DNA of 64,000 nt, taken from the NCBI GenBank assembly GCA_004005435.1, contig RZWH01000001.1, forward strand, positions 62,001 through 126,000. Reading direction: 5' to 3'. The notes beneath the pieces were generated by a model, which worked only from the letters and a program-made list of their open reading frames with translations, was not told the origin of the DNA and made no database searches. The translations under genes and the position numbers were made by a program. Within the stretch, counting starts at the first letter, position 1, and every line of letters starts with the position of its first letter. Shown piece by piece: positions 23,952 through 31,733 of this stretch. This stretch comes from Rhodobacteraceae bacterium CCMM004 (GTDB lineage: Bacteria; Pseudomonadota; Alphaproteobacteria; Rhodobacterales; Rhodobacteraceae).

Positions 23952-25174
23952 GCGGGGGCCATGCGCGGCGGCCGCGCAAGGCGCTCGCGCACTTGCCCGA
24001 GCGCGATCCGGCGGCGGCGGTCCTGGCGCTCTGGTGCGCACACCGCGACGGCGAAGGGCCGACCGCCACGGCGGGCGACACCATCCGCTATGGTCCCGAG
24101 TTCGAGGCGCTGCCGCTGCACGAGCAGATCGGCCTCGCCGTCCACCACGTGCTGCACGTGGCCCTGCGCCACGGCGCCCGGGCCGCGGCGATGGCGGTCC
24201 GGCGCGAGGGCTTCGACGCCGACCTCTATGGCCTCTGCACCGATGCGGTGATCAACGAGGCCCTCGGCCTCGCCGGACATGCCCTGCCCCGCCCGGCGGT
24301 GACGCTCACCGGCCTGCTGTCCGCGACGCTGGGCGCGCCCGCCTCGGCCGAGGCGGCGCTGGCGACCTGGGACGCCGACCGGCTCTACGCCGCGCTGGAG
24401 GACGCGCCCGGCCGTGCCGCCCGCGACGCCCGCGCCTACGGCGCCGCCCGCGGTTTCGTCCGCGACGTGGAGCCCGAGGCGGGCCCCGCCGCCGACGCCG
24501 AGCGGCAGGCGGCCGAGTGGCGGGGGCGGCTCTCGCGCGCCATGGCCGAGGGGACGCGCGCGGGCCAGGGCATCGGCCGCCTTGCCCCGCTTCTGGCCGA
24601 GCTCGCGCCGCCCCGCGTCCCGTGGGAGCGGCGGCTGCGGCGCCTGCTGGCCCGGGCGCTGTCGCCCACGCCGCGGCAGAGCTGGCGCCGCCCGTCCGGG
24701 CGCTGGTTGGCGATGGAGGCGGCGGCGCGCGCGGCGGGACGGCCCGTCCCGGTGTTCCAGCCCGGACCGGCGCGCGATGGCCTGCGCCCGCGGCTGGCGG
24801 TGGGTCTCGACACCTCGTCGTCGATCCCGCCCGCGCTGGCGGCCCGCTTCGCCGCCGAGGCCGCCGGGGCCGCCCGCCGTGGCGGCGCCGAGACCCACCT
24901 CCTGGCCTTCGACGAGACGGTGCATCTCGAGCGCAGGCTGGAGGCGGGCCTGTCCGCCGGGATGCTGTCTGGCGCGCCCGTGCGCCAGGGTGGGGGCACC
25001 GACTTCCGCGACGCGCTGGCGCGGGCCGACCGGCTGAACCCGGCGCTGATCGTGGTGCTGACCGACCTCGACGGACCGATGAGCCATGCCCCCCGCGCCC
25101 CCGTCCTCTGGACGGTCCCGGCCCCGCCGACGACGCCGCCAGCGTTCGGCGAGATTTTGGTGATGGACGGCTGA
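23948..25174 (+). CDS. DUF2201 metallopeptidase-like/VWA-like protein
   Basis: 408 residues. The N-terminal part has HEQIGLAVHHVLHVALRH, the HxxxH-type region of the DUF2201 putative metallopeptidase domain. The C-terminal part, from RPRLAVGLDTSSSIPPALAA, is a VWA-like domain with DTSSS in the metal-binding loop and QGGGTDFRDALARAD further on. Such proteins form two-gene modules with MoxR-like ATPases. ATG 23948 overlaps the stop of the junction ORF. Function unknown; a metal-handling or maturation role is inferred from the ATPase-VWA pairing. Confidence 0.88.
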   Translation: MSGGHARRPRKALAHLPERDPAAAVLALWCAHRDGEGPTATAGDTIRYGPEFEALPLHEQIGLAVHHVLHVALRHGARAAAMAVRREGFDADLYGLCTDAVINEALGLAGHALPRPAVTLTGLLSATLGAPASAEAALATWDADRLYAALEDAPGRAARDARAYGAARGFVRDVEPEAGPAADAERQAAEWRGRLSRAMAEGTRAGQGIGRLAPLLAELAPPRVPWERRLRRLLARALSPTPRQSWRRPSGRWLAMEAAARAAGRPVPVFQPGPARDGLRPRLAVGLDTSSSIPPALAARFAAEAAGAARRGGAETHLLAFDETVHLERRLEAGLSAGMLSGAPVRQGGGTDFRDALARADRLNPALIVVLTDLDGPMSHAPRAPVLWTVPAPPTTPPAFGEILVMDG

Positions 25175-25186
25175 ACGGGCGTGGCA

Positions 25187-25248
25187 CGGGGGCTCCGCCC
25201 CCGTCGCCTGCGGCGACTCCCCCGGGGTATTTGGGCCAAGATGAAAGG
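25187..25248 (+). repeat. Hairpin/AAATATCC intergenic element, copy 3
   Basis: Just after the stop of the DUF2201 gene and on the same strand: CGGGGGCTCCGCCCCCG hairpin, a GTCGCC/GGCGAC palindrome, a C-run, then GGGGTATTTGGGCCAAGATG and AAAG. It is the more diverged form, with GGGCC in place of GAC. It ends only about 100 bases before the next start. Confidence 0.65.
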
Positions 25249-25344
25249 GGGATGAGCGGGCGTTTGCGGTCTGCGCCGGACGTCGGTGGCGCTTCGTCGG
25301 GCAGAGCGCTGGCGGCTGCGGGCGGGCGGGTTAGGTTCGAGGGC

Positions 25345-26823
25345 ATGGACAGGGGCCTCTCCTCCCGCCGGATGTGGACCGGTCTGGCCGCGCTGGCGCT
25401 GATCGTGCTGGCGGCGGTGCGGCTCGAATCGCTGCGGTGGGAAGTCGAGCGGGTGGCGCTGGAGGGCGCGCCGGCGCCCGCCACGCTCTATCGTCTGCCG
25501 GGCGCGGACGGGCCGCCGGTGGTGGTCGCCCACGGCTTCGCCGGGTCGCGGCAGTTGATGGAGGCGATCTCGCTCGCGCTGGCGCGGGCGGGCTATCGGC
25601 CCGTCGCCTACGACTTGCAGGGCCACGGCCGCAACGCCCGGCCCATGGGCGGCGACGTCACCCGGATCGACGGCACCACGCAACGGCTGGTGGAGGAGGC
25701 CCGAGGGGTGGCGCGGGCCGCGGCCGAGGCGACGGGGTGGACCGGCCCCGTGCCCTTGGTCGGCCATTCCATGGCGTCGGACGTGGTGATCCGCGCCGGT
25801 CTCGGCGCGGGCGCGCCGCTGATCGCGATCTCGATGTATTCCGAGGCGCTGACGGCCGAGACGCCGGCCCGCCTGCTGATCGTCACCGGCGCGTGGGAGC
25901 CGCATCTGCGCGCGGCCGCCCTGGAGGCCCTGCGCCTGGTCGACCCGGCCGCGGACGAGGGCGACACCGCGGCGGCGGGAGAGGTCCTGCGCCGCGCGGC
26001 GGTGGCACCCTGGGTCGAGCATGTGGGCGTGCTCTACAGCCCGACGACGTTGCGCGAGACGCTCGACTGGCTCGACACCGCCTATGGGCGGCAGAGCCCG
26101 GGTGGTGCGGTCGCGGCCACCGGCGGGTGGATCGCGCTGCTCCTCGGGGGGATCACGGCGCTGGGCTGGAGCCTCGCCGGTCTGCTGCCCCGCCGCCCGG
26201 CGCCGCCGCCGCTGCCCGGCCGGGTGGTGATCGCCGCGGCGGTGCTGCCGGCACTGACGGTGCCGCCGGTGGCCACGGCGCTGCCGGGTGGGCTGCTGCC
26301 GGTGCTGGTGGCCGACTACCTGGCGCTGCACCTCGCGCTGGTCGGCGGGCTGCAACTGGCGCTGCTCTGGGCGCTCGGGCATCGGCCGGGGCGCCTCGAC
26401 CCCTGGGCGGCGGCGGCACTGGCGGTCTACGGGATCGCCGTCTTCGGTCTGGCGCTCGACCGTTACGCGGCGAGCTTCGTGCCCACGGGGCCGCGGCTGC
26501 CGATCCTGGCGGCGCTGGCGGCGGGCTGCGTGCCGTTCATGTTGGCCGACGCCTGGCTGGGGGCGGGCGGCCGGGCGCCCCTGTGGCAGCGCGCTGTGCT
26601 CCGCCTGGCCGCGTTGGCGGGCCTGGCCCTGGCCGTGGCGCTGGACCCCGAACGGCTGATGTTCCTGGCGGTGATCCTGCCGGTGGCGGTGCTGTTCTAT
26701 CTGGTCTACGGGCTGATGGGCCGCTGGGTCGGGCTGCGCGTCGGACCGTTGGCGCCCGGTCTGGCGCTGGGCGTCGTCCTGGCCTGGGCGCTGGCCGCAT
26801 CGTTTCCGTTGTTCGAGAGCTGA
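25345..26823 (+). CDS. Membrane protein with an N-terminal alpha/beta hydrolase domain
   Basis: 492 residues. A first helix (MWTGLAALALIVLAAVRL) anchors an exported or membrane-facing alpha/beta hydrolase domain: PPVVVAHGFAGSRQLMEAIS (oxyanion region), AYDLQGHGRNARPMGG, and the nucleophile elbow LVGHSMASD. After about residue 250 there are seven or so membrane helices (IALLLGGITALGWSLAGLLP, MFLAVILPVAVLFYLVYGLM). This hydrolase-plus-membrane architecture is not tied to a known reaction. ATG 25345 is used; an in-frame ATG at 25252, directly after the hairpin repeat, would add 31 residues. Confidence 0.82.
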   Translation: MDRGLSSRRMWTGLAALALIVLAAVRLESLRWEVERVALEGAPAPATLYRLPGADGPPVVVAHGFAGSRQLMEAISLALARAGYRPVAYDLQGHGRNARPMGGDVTRIDGTTQRLVEEARGVARAAAEATGWTGPVPLVGHSMASDVVIRAGLGAGAPLIAISMYSEALTAETPARLLIVTGAWEPHLRAAALEALRLVDPAADEGDTAAAGEVLRRAAVAPWVEHVGVLYSPTTLRETLDWLDTAYGRQSPGGAVAATGGWIALLLGGITALGWSLAGLLPRRPAPPPLPGRVVIAAAVLPALTVPPVATALPGGLLPVLVADYLALHLALVGGLQLALLWALGHRPGRLDPWAAAALAVYGIAVFGLALDRYAASFVPTGPRLPILAALAAGCVPFMLADAWLGAGGRAPLWQRAVLRLAALAGLALAVALDPERLMFLAVILPVAVLFYLVYGLMGRWVGLRVGPLAPGLALGVVLAWALAASFPLFES

Positions 26824-26838
26824 CGGGCGGCGCTGGGC

Positions 26839-27651
26839 TCAGGGCTCGGTGGGTTCCAGCCGCCCGCCCTCGCGCACCATATGCGCCGCGACCGCCCGCC
26901 CGGTGGCATCGTCGGTCTCGACCAGCAGACCGCAGAGCGTGGCCTCGCCGCGTGCGGGCTCGAACCGGCCCTTGGGCATCCCGGCGACGAAGCGGCGCAT
27001 CGGCTCGGCCTTGTCCATGCCGATCACCGAGAGGTAGTCGCCACACATCCCGGCATCGGTCTGGTAGGCGGTCCCGCCGGGCAGGATCTGCACGTCCGCC
27101 GTGGGGATGTGGGTGTGGGTGCCGACCACGACGCTGGCGCGGCCGTCGCAGTGGTGGCCCATCGCCATCTTCTCGGACGTGGCCTCGCAATGCATGTCGA
27201 CCAGCGCCGCCTGCACCTGCCCGCCGAGCGGCGCGGCGGCGAGCACGGGGTCGATGGCGGCGAACGGGTCGGCGAAGGGGCGCTTCATGAACACCTGCCC
27301 CAGGACCTGCGCCACCAGCACCTTGGCCCCGTTCTGAGCGGCATAGACCCGCGCGCCGCGGCCCGGCGCCGCCTTGGCATAGTTCAGAGGCCGCAGCACG
27401 CGCGGCTCGGCCTCGACGAACTGGATCATGTCGCGCTGGTCGAAGGCGTGATCGCCCAGGGTCAGGACGTCCGCCCCCGCCTGCAACAGCGCCCGCGCGT
27501 GATCGGCCGAGATCCCGGCGCCGTTGGTCGCGTTCTCGGCATTGACGACGCAGAAATCGGCCCGCAGCCGGGCGCGCAGGTCCGCGAGCCGCGCGGCGAC
27601 GGCGGCCCGGCCCGACCGGCCCATGACGTCCCCGAGAAAGAGCAGTCGCAT
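26839..27651 (-). CDS. YmdB-family metallophosphoesterase
   Basis: 270 residues, full length for the family, which hydrolyses 2',3'-cyclic nucleotides or related phosphodiesters with a dimetal centre. The motifs are in order: MRLLFLGDVMGRSGR, VVNAENATNGAGIS, LTLGDHAFDQRDM, ALVDMHCEATSEKMAMGHHC and VVGTHTHIPTADVQIL. Start is ATG 27651. It is convergent with the hydrolase upstream and divergent from the next gene. In many alphaproteobacteria this gene sits beside the 5-formyl-THF cyclo-ligase gene; here two copper-related genes and a repeat-bearing gap separate them. Confidence 0.93.
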   Translation of the reverse strand: MRLLFLGDVMGRSGRAAVAARLADLRARLRADFCVVNAENATNGAGISADHARALLQAGADVLTLGDHAFDQRDMIQFVEAEPRVLRPLNYAKAAPGRGARVYAAQNGAKVLVAQVLGQVFMKRPFADPFAAIDPVLAAAPLGGQVQAALVDMHCEATSEKMAMGHHCDGRASVVVGTHTHIPTADVQILPGGTAYQTDAGMCGDYLSVIGMDKAEPMRRFVAGMPKGRFEPARGEATLCGLLVETDDATGRAVAAHMVREGGRLEPTEP

Positions 27652-27748
27652 GGCCCCTGAGCTAGCCCCCGGCGGAGGCGAGGGCAAGCGGCCTCGTGCG
27701 GCGCGCCGACGCCTTGCCCGCGGCGCCGGGCGGGCGTAGGAGCGGAGC

Positions 27749-28081
27749 ATGGTCCGCTCAGCCCTGTCGATGGTTCTCTGCGTCGCGCTGGTGCTGCCGC
27801 TCGTCGGCGGCGCGCTGGCGGGTCTGGCGCCCGGGCGGGTGGTGGTGATCTGCACCGGCGACGGCCTGCAAACCCTGCGCCTGGACGACAGCGGCGCGCC
27901 GGTGGAGACGGTGGCGGCGGCCCACGACTGCCTCCTTGCCGCGGCCGACCTGCCGACGGCGGCCCCCGGCCCGGCCGCGGTCTGGGCCCTGACGGCGGGG
28001 GCGACCGCCGCACCGGTCGCGGTTGCGCCGGTCCTGCGGCCCGATCGCACGGGCCAGGCGCGCGCGCCCCCCGGTCTCTGA
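27749..28081 (+). CDS. Small exported protein beside the copper chaperone (DUF2946-like)
   Basis: 110 residues with an N-terminal signal or anchor segment (SALSMVLCVALVLPLVGGAL) and two cysteines (VICTGDG and HDCLLAA). The C-terminal half is Ala/Pro-rich. Short proteins of this layout, often assigned to DUF2946, sit next to PCu(A)C chaperones and are thought to take part in periplasmic copper handling; that link rests on the neighbour 71 bases downstream, not on a motif in the protein. Confidence 0.65.
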   Translation: MVRSALSMVLCVALVLPLVGGALAGLAPGRVVVICTGDGLQTLRLDDSGAPVETVAAAHDCLLAAADLPTAAPGPAAVWALTAGATAAPVAVAPVLRPDRTGQARAPPGL

Positions 28082-28152
28082 ACCCGTTTCGCCATTCTGC
28101 CGATCGGTCCGCCGACGCGCGCGGACCCGAACGCCATTCAGAGGACATTCAA

Positions 28153-28614
28153 ATGACACGTATCGCACTTGCCGCGGCGCTCGCCGCCGCCTTCGCCACG
28201 CCGGCCGCGGCCGACCCGGTCACCCTCGGGGACCTGACCGTCGCCGACGCCTACGCCTTCGAAACAGCGCCGATGGCGCGGGCGGGGGCGGGCTATCTCA
28301 CGCTGATCAATGCCGGGACCGCCGACGAGCGCCTGCTAGAGGTCCGCGCCGGCTTTCCCAAGGTGATGATCCACGAGACCGTGACCCGCGACGGCGTCGC
28401 CGCGATGGAGCATCGCGACGGCGTCGACATCCCCGCGGGGTCGACCGTCACGCTGGCCCCGGGCGGCTATCACGTGATGTTCATGGGGCTGGGGGGCGAT
28501 CCCTTCGAGCCGGGCGAGGAGATCGCGGCCACCTTGGTCTTCGAGACCGCGGGCGAGGTCGAGATCCGCTTTGCCGTCCGGCCCCGCGAGGGCGCCAGCG
28601 GCCACGGCGGCTAG
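28153..28614 (+). CDS. PCu(A)C periplasmic copper chaperone
   Basis: 153 residues with a signal peptide (IALAAALAAAFATPAAADPV). The copper-binding pattern H-X10-M-X21-H-X-M is matched exactly: His74, Met85, His107 and Met109 (KVMIHETVTRDG, AAMEHRDG, GGYHVMFMGL). Proteins of this type carry Cu(I) in the periplasm and deliver it to the CuA or CuB centre of cytochrome oxidase. It is probably co-expressed with the small protein gene just upstream. Confidence 0.95.
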   Translation: MTRIALAAALAAAFATPAAADPVTLGDLTVADAYAFETAPMARAGAGYLTLINAGTADERLLEVRAGFPKVMIHETVTRDGVAAMEHRDGVDIPAGSTVTLAPGGYHVMFMGLGGDPFEPGEEIAATLVFETAGEVEIRFAVRPREGASGHGG

Positions 28615-28863
28615 GCCCCCCGCCCCCGCCGCCCACCCGGCCGACGGGGGCCATCGGAGGCGGAAGGCGCGGGCCTTGCGGAGGTCGGGATGTCGACCCC
28701 TGGGCGGACGACGCGGTGACCCCGGGTCAAATCGCGCCCGGGCAGAGGCGATGTCTCACAAGTCCATCGGCCGGGCGGGGCAAGCGGGGCGTCGACAGGC
28801 TCAGGTCCTCACCGGGTGCAACCGAATGCCAACGCCGCGCCCTGCCCCGCACAGCCGCAGGCG

Positions 28864-28973
28864 GGGCAGCGCCGTCCCCCCCCCGGGGGGGGGGGCGGCG
28901 CGTTCGGCGAGGCGGTGCGACCAGTGCATGTGGGACGCTGCTGGACAGGTCGCGCGCCGCCCCGACGCGGCCC
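28864..28973 (-). repeat. GGGCAGCGCCGTCCC element, copy G
   Basis: One intact terminal repeat GGGCAGCGCCGTCCC (28864-28878), a long C/G run, then GGGCGGCGCGTTCGGCGAGG, the reverse of the shared interior block CGCC(A/G)AA(N)GCGCCGCCC. The far end is degenerate (about 28973). It sits in the 567-base gap 28615-29181 between convergent genes, where I see no credible gene. Confidence 0.6.
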
Positions 28974-29181
28974 TTATCCCTCAGCATAGGCGCTGCGACC
29001 GAAGCGCATGCGACCTCTTGGGCAGTTGCCGGTCGCGCAGGCGCCGAGCGCCCATGGTGAGCCCGCATCGCCGAAACCGGTTCTGCCCTCCTAATCCGGC
29101 AGCCGCGGGCGGATCCGAGTGCCCCATTCGGTGCGCCGAACCCTGTCCGTTCGGCGTGGCCAGCCCCCCTGCGGCCCGGCG

Positions 29182-29754
29182 TCACACCGGGCGCGGGCCT
29201 CTCTCGGTCACGACGCCGTCGAGCGGGGCGTCGGTCGGGTCGGTGGGGACGTGGGGCACCTCCTGGGCCGCGAAGGCGAAGCCCAGCGCGTGGACCGGGC
29301 CCGCAGCCCTGAGGCCCGCCAGCGTGCGGTCGTAGTAGCCACCGCCGTAGCCCAGCCGCCAGCCCCGGGCGTCGAAGGCCAGAAGCGGCACGATCAGAAC
29401 CTCGGGCACGATCCATGGACCCTCGGCAGGGATCGCCACGCCGAACGGCCCCTCGACAAGCGCCGCCTCCGGCGTCCAGCGGCGGAACCTGAGCGGCTTC
29501 CCCGGCCCCTCGATCACCGGCACCGCCACGGGACCGTGACGGGCGGCCTCGGCCATGGCCGGGCGGGGGTCGATCTCGGTCCGGATCGGCAGGTAGCCCG
29601 CCAGGGGACGGCCCCGCCAGGGCGCCAGCGCCGCCGCCAGCGCCGCGGCCCCCGCCCCGGCGCCCAGGGCGGCATGCGCGGCCTTGCGGCGGGCAAAGGC
29701 GGCCTGACGCGCGGCGGCCTTGAGCGCAGCCGCATCCTCTTGGTCCCCGGTCAC
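29182..29754 (-). CDS. 5-formyltetrahydrofolate cyclo-ligase
   Basis: 190 residues, the usual size. The N-terminus ALKAAARQAAFARRKAAHAA is the nucleotide-binding helix; GYLPIRTEIDPRPAMAEAAR holds the substrate region; RLGYGGGYYDRTLAGLRAAG is the family signature. The enzyme converts 5-formyl-THF to 5,10-methenyl-THF with ATP. It starts at GTG 29754, which overlaps the stop of a small upstream frame (GTGA). Upstream of it lie three coupled small frames carrying four diverged copies of its own first 100-120 bases, see 29751-30207. Confidence 0.9.
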   Translation of the reverse strand: MTGDQEDAAALKAAARQAAFARRKAAHAALGAGAGAAALAAALAPWRGRPLAGYLPIRTEIDPRPAMAEAARHGPVAVPVIEGPGKPLRFRRWTPEAALVEGPFGVAIPAEGPWIVPEVLIVPLLAFDARGWRLGYGGGYYDRTLAGLRAAGPVHALGFAFAAQEVPHVPTDPTDAPLDGVVTERGPRPV

Positions 29755-29876
29755 CGCGTCCTCGCCACTGCCATCACCCGTGCGGCCAGGGCGGGACGGG
29801 GCGCCTTGCGGCGGACAAAGACCGCCCGCCCTGCCCACGCGTTGAGACCCACGGCGGCGTCGTCGCAACCGATCAT
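29751..29876 (-). other. Coupled small ORF, copy of the cyclo-ligase N-terminus (unit 3)
   Basis: 41 residues, ATG 29876 to TGA 29751. Its DDAAVGLNAWAGRAVFVRRK aligns with EDAAALKAAARQAAFARRKA of the cyclo-ligase, and at the DNA level CTTTGTCCGCCGCAAGGC matches CTTTGCCCGCCGCAAGGC. ATG overlaps the stop of the frame before it (ATGA) and TGA overlaps the cyclo-ligase GTG (GTGA). GAGGAGG lies just upstream. Function unknown. Confidence 0.5.
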
Positions 29877-30106
29877 AAGGACGGCCTCCTCGCGGCCGAT
29901 GCCTCGACCCGCAGCTCGGCGTAGACGGTCCCGCGGCCGGCGAAAGCGGGCCAACACGCAGCGGCATTCAGCGCCATGGGATCGTGGCCCCGTGTCACAG
30001 CGGCCTCGTTGCCGTCGGCGCGACCGGCCCCAGCACAGCGTGCGCGCCGCTGCGCTGGGCAAAGGCGGCCCTGGAGCGCGACCGAACCGTGATCCGCCCC
30101 GGTCAC
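29873..30106 (-). other. Coupled small ORF, two fused copies of the cyclo-ligase N-terminus (units 1 and 2)
   Basis: 77 residues, GTG 30106 to TGA 29873. It begins VTGADHGSVALQ, as the cyclo-ligase begins VTGDQEDAAALK. A second VT start-like segment (VTRGHDPMALNAAACWPAFA) occurs after 37 codons, in frame, so two units are joined. DNA such as GCCGCCTTTGCCC is shared with the enzyme gene. Both ends carry four-base stop/start overlaps. Confidence 0.45.
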
Positions 30107-30207
30107 AGCGGACCTGCCGCCTCCGGCGCCGCGGCCGCGCGCCGGACGATAGAGACACGACGCGCCCCCGCCCTGAGACCCGCAGGATCCTCCGCCGCTC
30201 CGCTCAC
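30103..30207 (-). other. Coupled small ORF, first copy of the cyclo-ligase N-terminus (unit 0)
   Basis: 34 residues. Its GTG at 30207 overlaps the mgtE stop (GTGA), and its TGA overlaps the GTG of the next frame. Its EDPAGLRAGARRVSIVRRAA resembles EDAAALKAAARQAAFARRKA of the cyclo-ligase. The overlap with mgtE suggests the original cyclo-ligase start lay here and was then duplicated. Confidence 0.45.
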
Positions 30208-31589
30208 AGCAGCATCACCGCGGCCAGGCCGAGGAAGGCGAAGAACCCGACCACGTCGGTGACCGTCGTGACGAAGGCGCCCGAGGCCAGGGCCGGGTCC
30301 ACCCCGACCTTGTCCAGGGTCAGCGGCACCAGGATCCCCGCGAGCCCTGCCACCGCCAGGTTGATCACCATGGCGATGCCGATCACCAGGCCCAGCATCG
30401 GCGTGCCGAACCACACCACGCCCACGATCCCCATGATCACCGCAAAGGCGGCGCCGTTGATCGCCCCGGCCATGACCTCGCGCCGGATCACCCTCAGCGC
30501 GTTGGCTCCGGTCAGGTCGCGCGTCGCCAGGGCGCGCACGGCGACGGTCAGGCTCTGCGTGCCCGCATTGCCGCCCATGGACGCGACGATGGGCATCAGC
30601 ACCGCCAGCGCGACGATGGCGGCGATGGTCGCCTCGAACTGGGCGATCACGACGCTCGCCAGGATCGCCGTCACCAGGTTCACCGCCAGCCAGGGAAACC
30701 GCCGCCGCACGATCAGCATGGTGCGGTCCGCGAGGCTCTCTTCGCCGACACCGCCCAGGCGCAGGATATCCTCCTCGTGCTCCTCGTCGAGGATCGCCAT
30801 GGCGTCGTCGATGGTGATCACACCGACCAGACGGCCCGCGTCGTCCACCACCGGGGCCGAGATCAGATGATACTGGTTGAAGGCATAGGCCACATCCTCC
30901 TCGTCCTGATCGACGGGAATGGTGCGGAACGTCTCTTCGGTGATGTCGGCCAGGCGCACCTCGCGGCGCGACGACATCAGCTTGCCCAGCGTGACGTAGG
31001 CCACGGGGTGGTGCCCGGGGTCCACCAGCACGATGTGATAGAAATCCTCGGGCAGGTCGTCGTGCCCGCGCATGAAATCGATGGCCTCGCCCACGGTCCA
31101 GTGCTGCGGCGCGGTCACGACCTCGCGCTGCATCAGGCGGCCGGCGGAGTATTCGGGATAGCTGAGCGCCTGTTCGACGGCGACCCGGTCGGAGGCCTCC
31201 AGCGCGCCCAGGATCGCCTCCTGGCTGGCGTCGTCCTCGACGTTTTCCAACAGGTCGACCACGTCGTCGGAGTCGAGTTCTCGCACCGCCTCGGTCAGGA
31301 CCTCTGGATGCAGCGCGCCGATCACGTCCTCGCGGATCGATTCGTCCAGTTCGCTCAGGATCTCGCCGTCGAACTCGCGACCGTAGAGCGCGATCAGGCG
31401 GTGCCGGACCTCGGCGTCCAACTGCTCCAACAGGTCGGCGATGTCGGCGGGGTGGAGCGGCTCCATCGCAACGGTCAGCGCCGCGGCGTCCCCCGCCTCC
31501 ACCGCCTCGCGCACCGAGCGGACCGCCTGGGCGTCGAGGGCGTAGGCGTCGTCCTCGCGGGGCACTTCGATCTGTTCGGGGTCCGCCAT
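30204..31589 (-). CDS. mgtE: Magnesium transporter MgtE
   Basis: 461 residues, typical of MgtE. Cytoplasmic N domain (MEPLHPADIADLLEQLDAEV and LDSDDVVDLLENVEDDASQE), two CBS domains (for instance AYAFNQYHLISAPVVDDAGR, which gate the channel by sensing Mg2+), the connecting helix ending near ESLADRTMLIVRRRFPWLAV, and five membrane helices including VLMPIVASMGGNAGTQSLTV, the conserved pore-lining region. Start is ATG 31589. Its stop overlaps the first of the small cyclo-ligase-like frames. Mg2+-dependent regulation is expected at the protein level; no Mg riboswitch is recognisable upstream. Confidence 0.95.
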   Translation of the reverse strand: MADPEQIEVPREDDAYALDAQAVRSVREAVEAGDAAALTVAMEPLHPADIADLLEQLDAEVRHRLIALYGREFDGEILSELDESIREDVIGALHPEVLTEAVRELDSDDVVDLLENVEDDASQEAILGALEASDRVAVEQALSYPEYSAGRLMQREVVTAPQHWTVGEAIDFMRGHDDLPEDFYHIVLVDPGHHPVAYVTLGKLMSSRREVRLADITEETFRTIPVDQDEEDVAYAFNQYHLISAPVVDDAGRLVGVITIDDAMAILDEEHEEDILRLGGVGEESLADRTMLIVRRRFPWLAVNLVTAILASVVIAQFEATIAAIVALAVLMPIVASMGGNAGTQSLTVAVRALATRDLTGANALRVIRREVMAGAINGAAFAVIMGIVGVVWFGTPMLGLVIGIAMVINLAVAGLAGILVPLTLDKVGVDPALASGAFVTTVTDVVGFFAFLGLAAVMLL

Positions 31590-31733
31590 GGATGTCCACC
31601 TCCGGCTGCGTCGCGGCGGACCATAGGGTGCCGCGGGGATCTGCGCCAGAGCGCCGGGACGCCATCCGTGAGCCGATTTACGGCCCCGCGCGATGCCCGT
31701 AGGCTGAGACGGCGACGCCGCCGGGAGTTCAGC

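Noticed and set aside
28615-29181. Gene in the gap after the copper chaperone
   Set aside because: Frames on both strands are short or shadow-like; only the repeat copy G could be supported.
31590-31733. Mg2+ riboswitch upstream of mgtE
   Set aside because: The gap is short and shows no recognisable M-box or ykkC-like conserved blocks.
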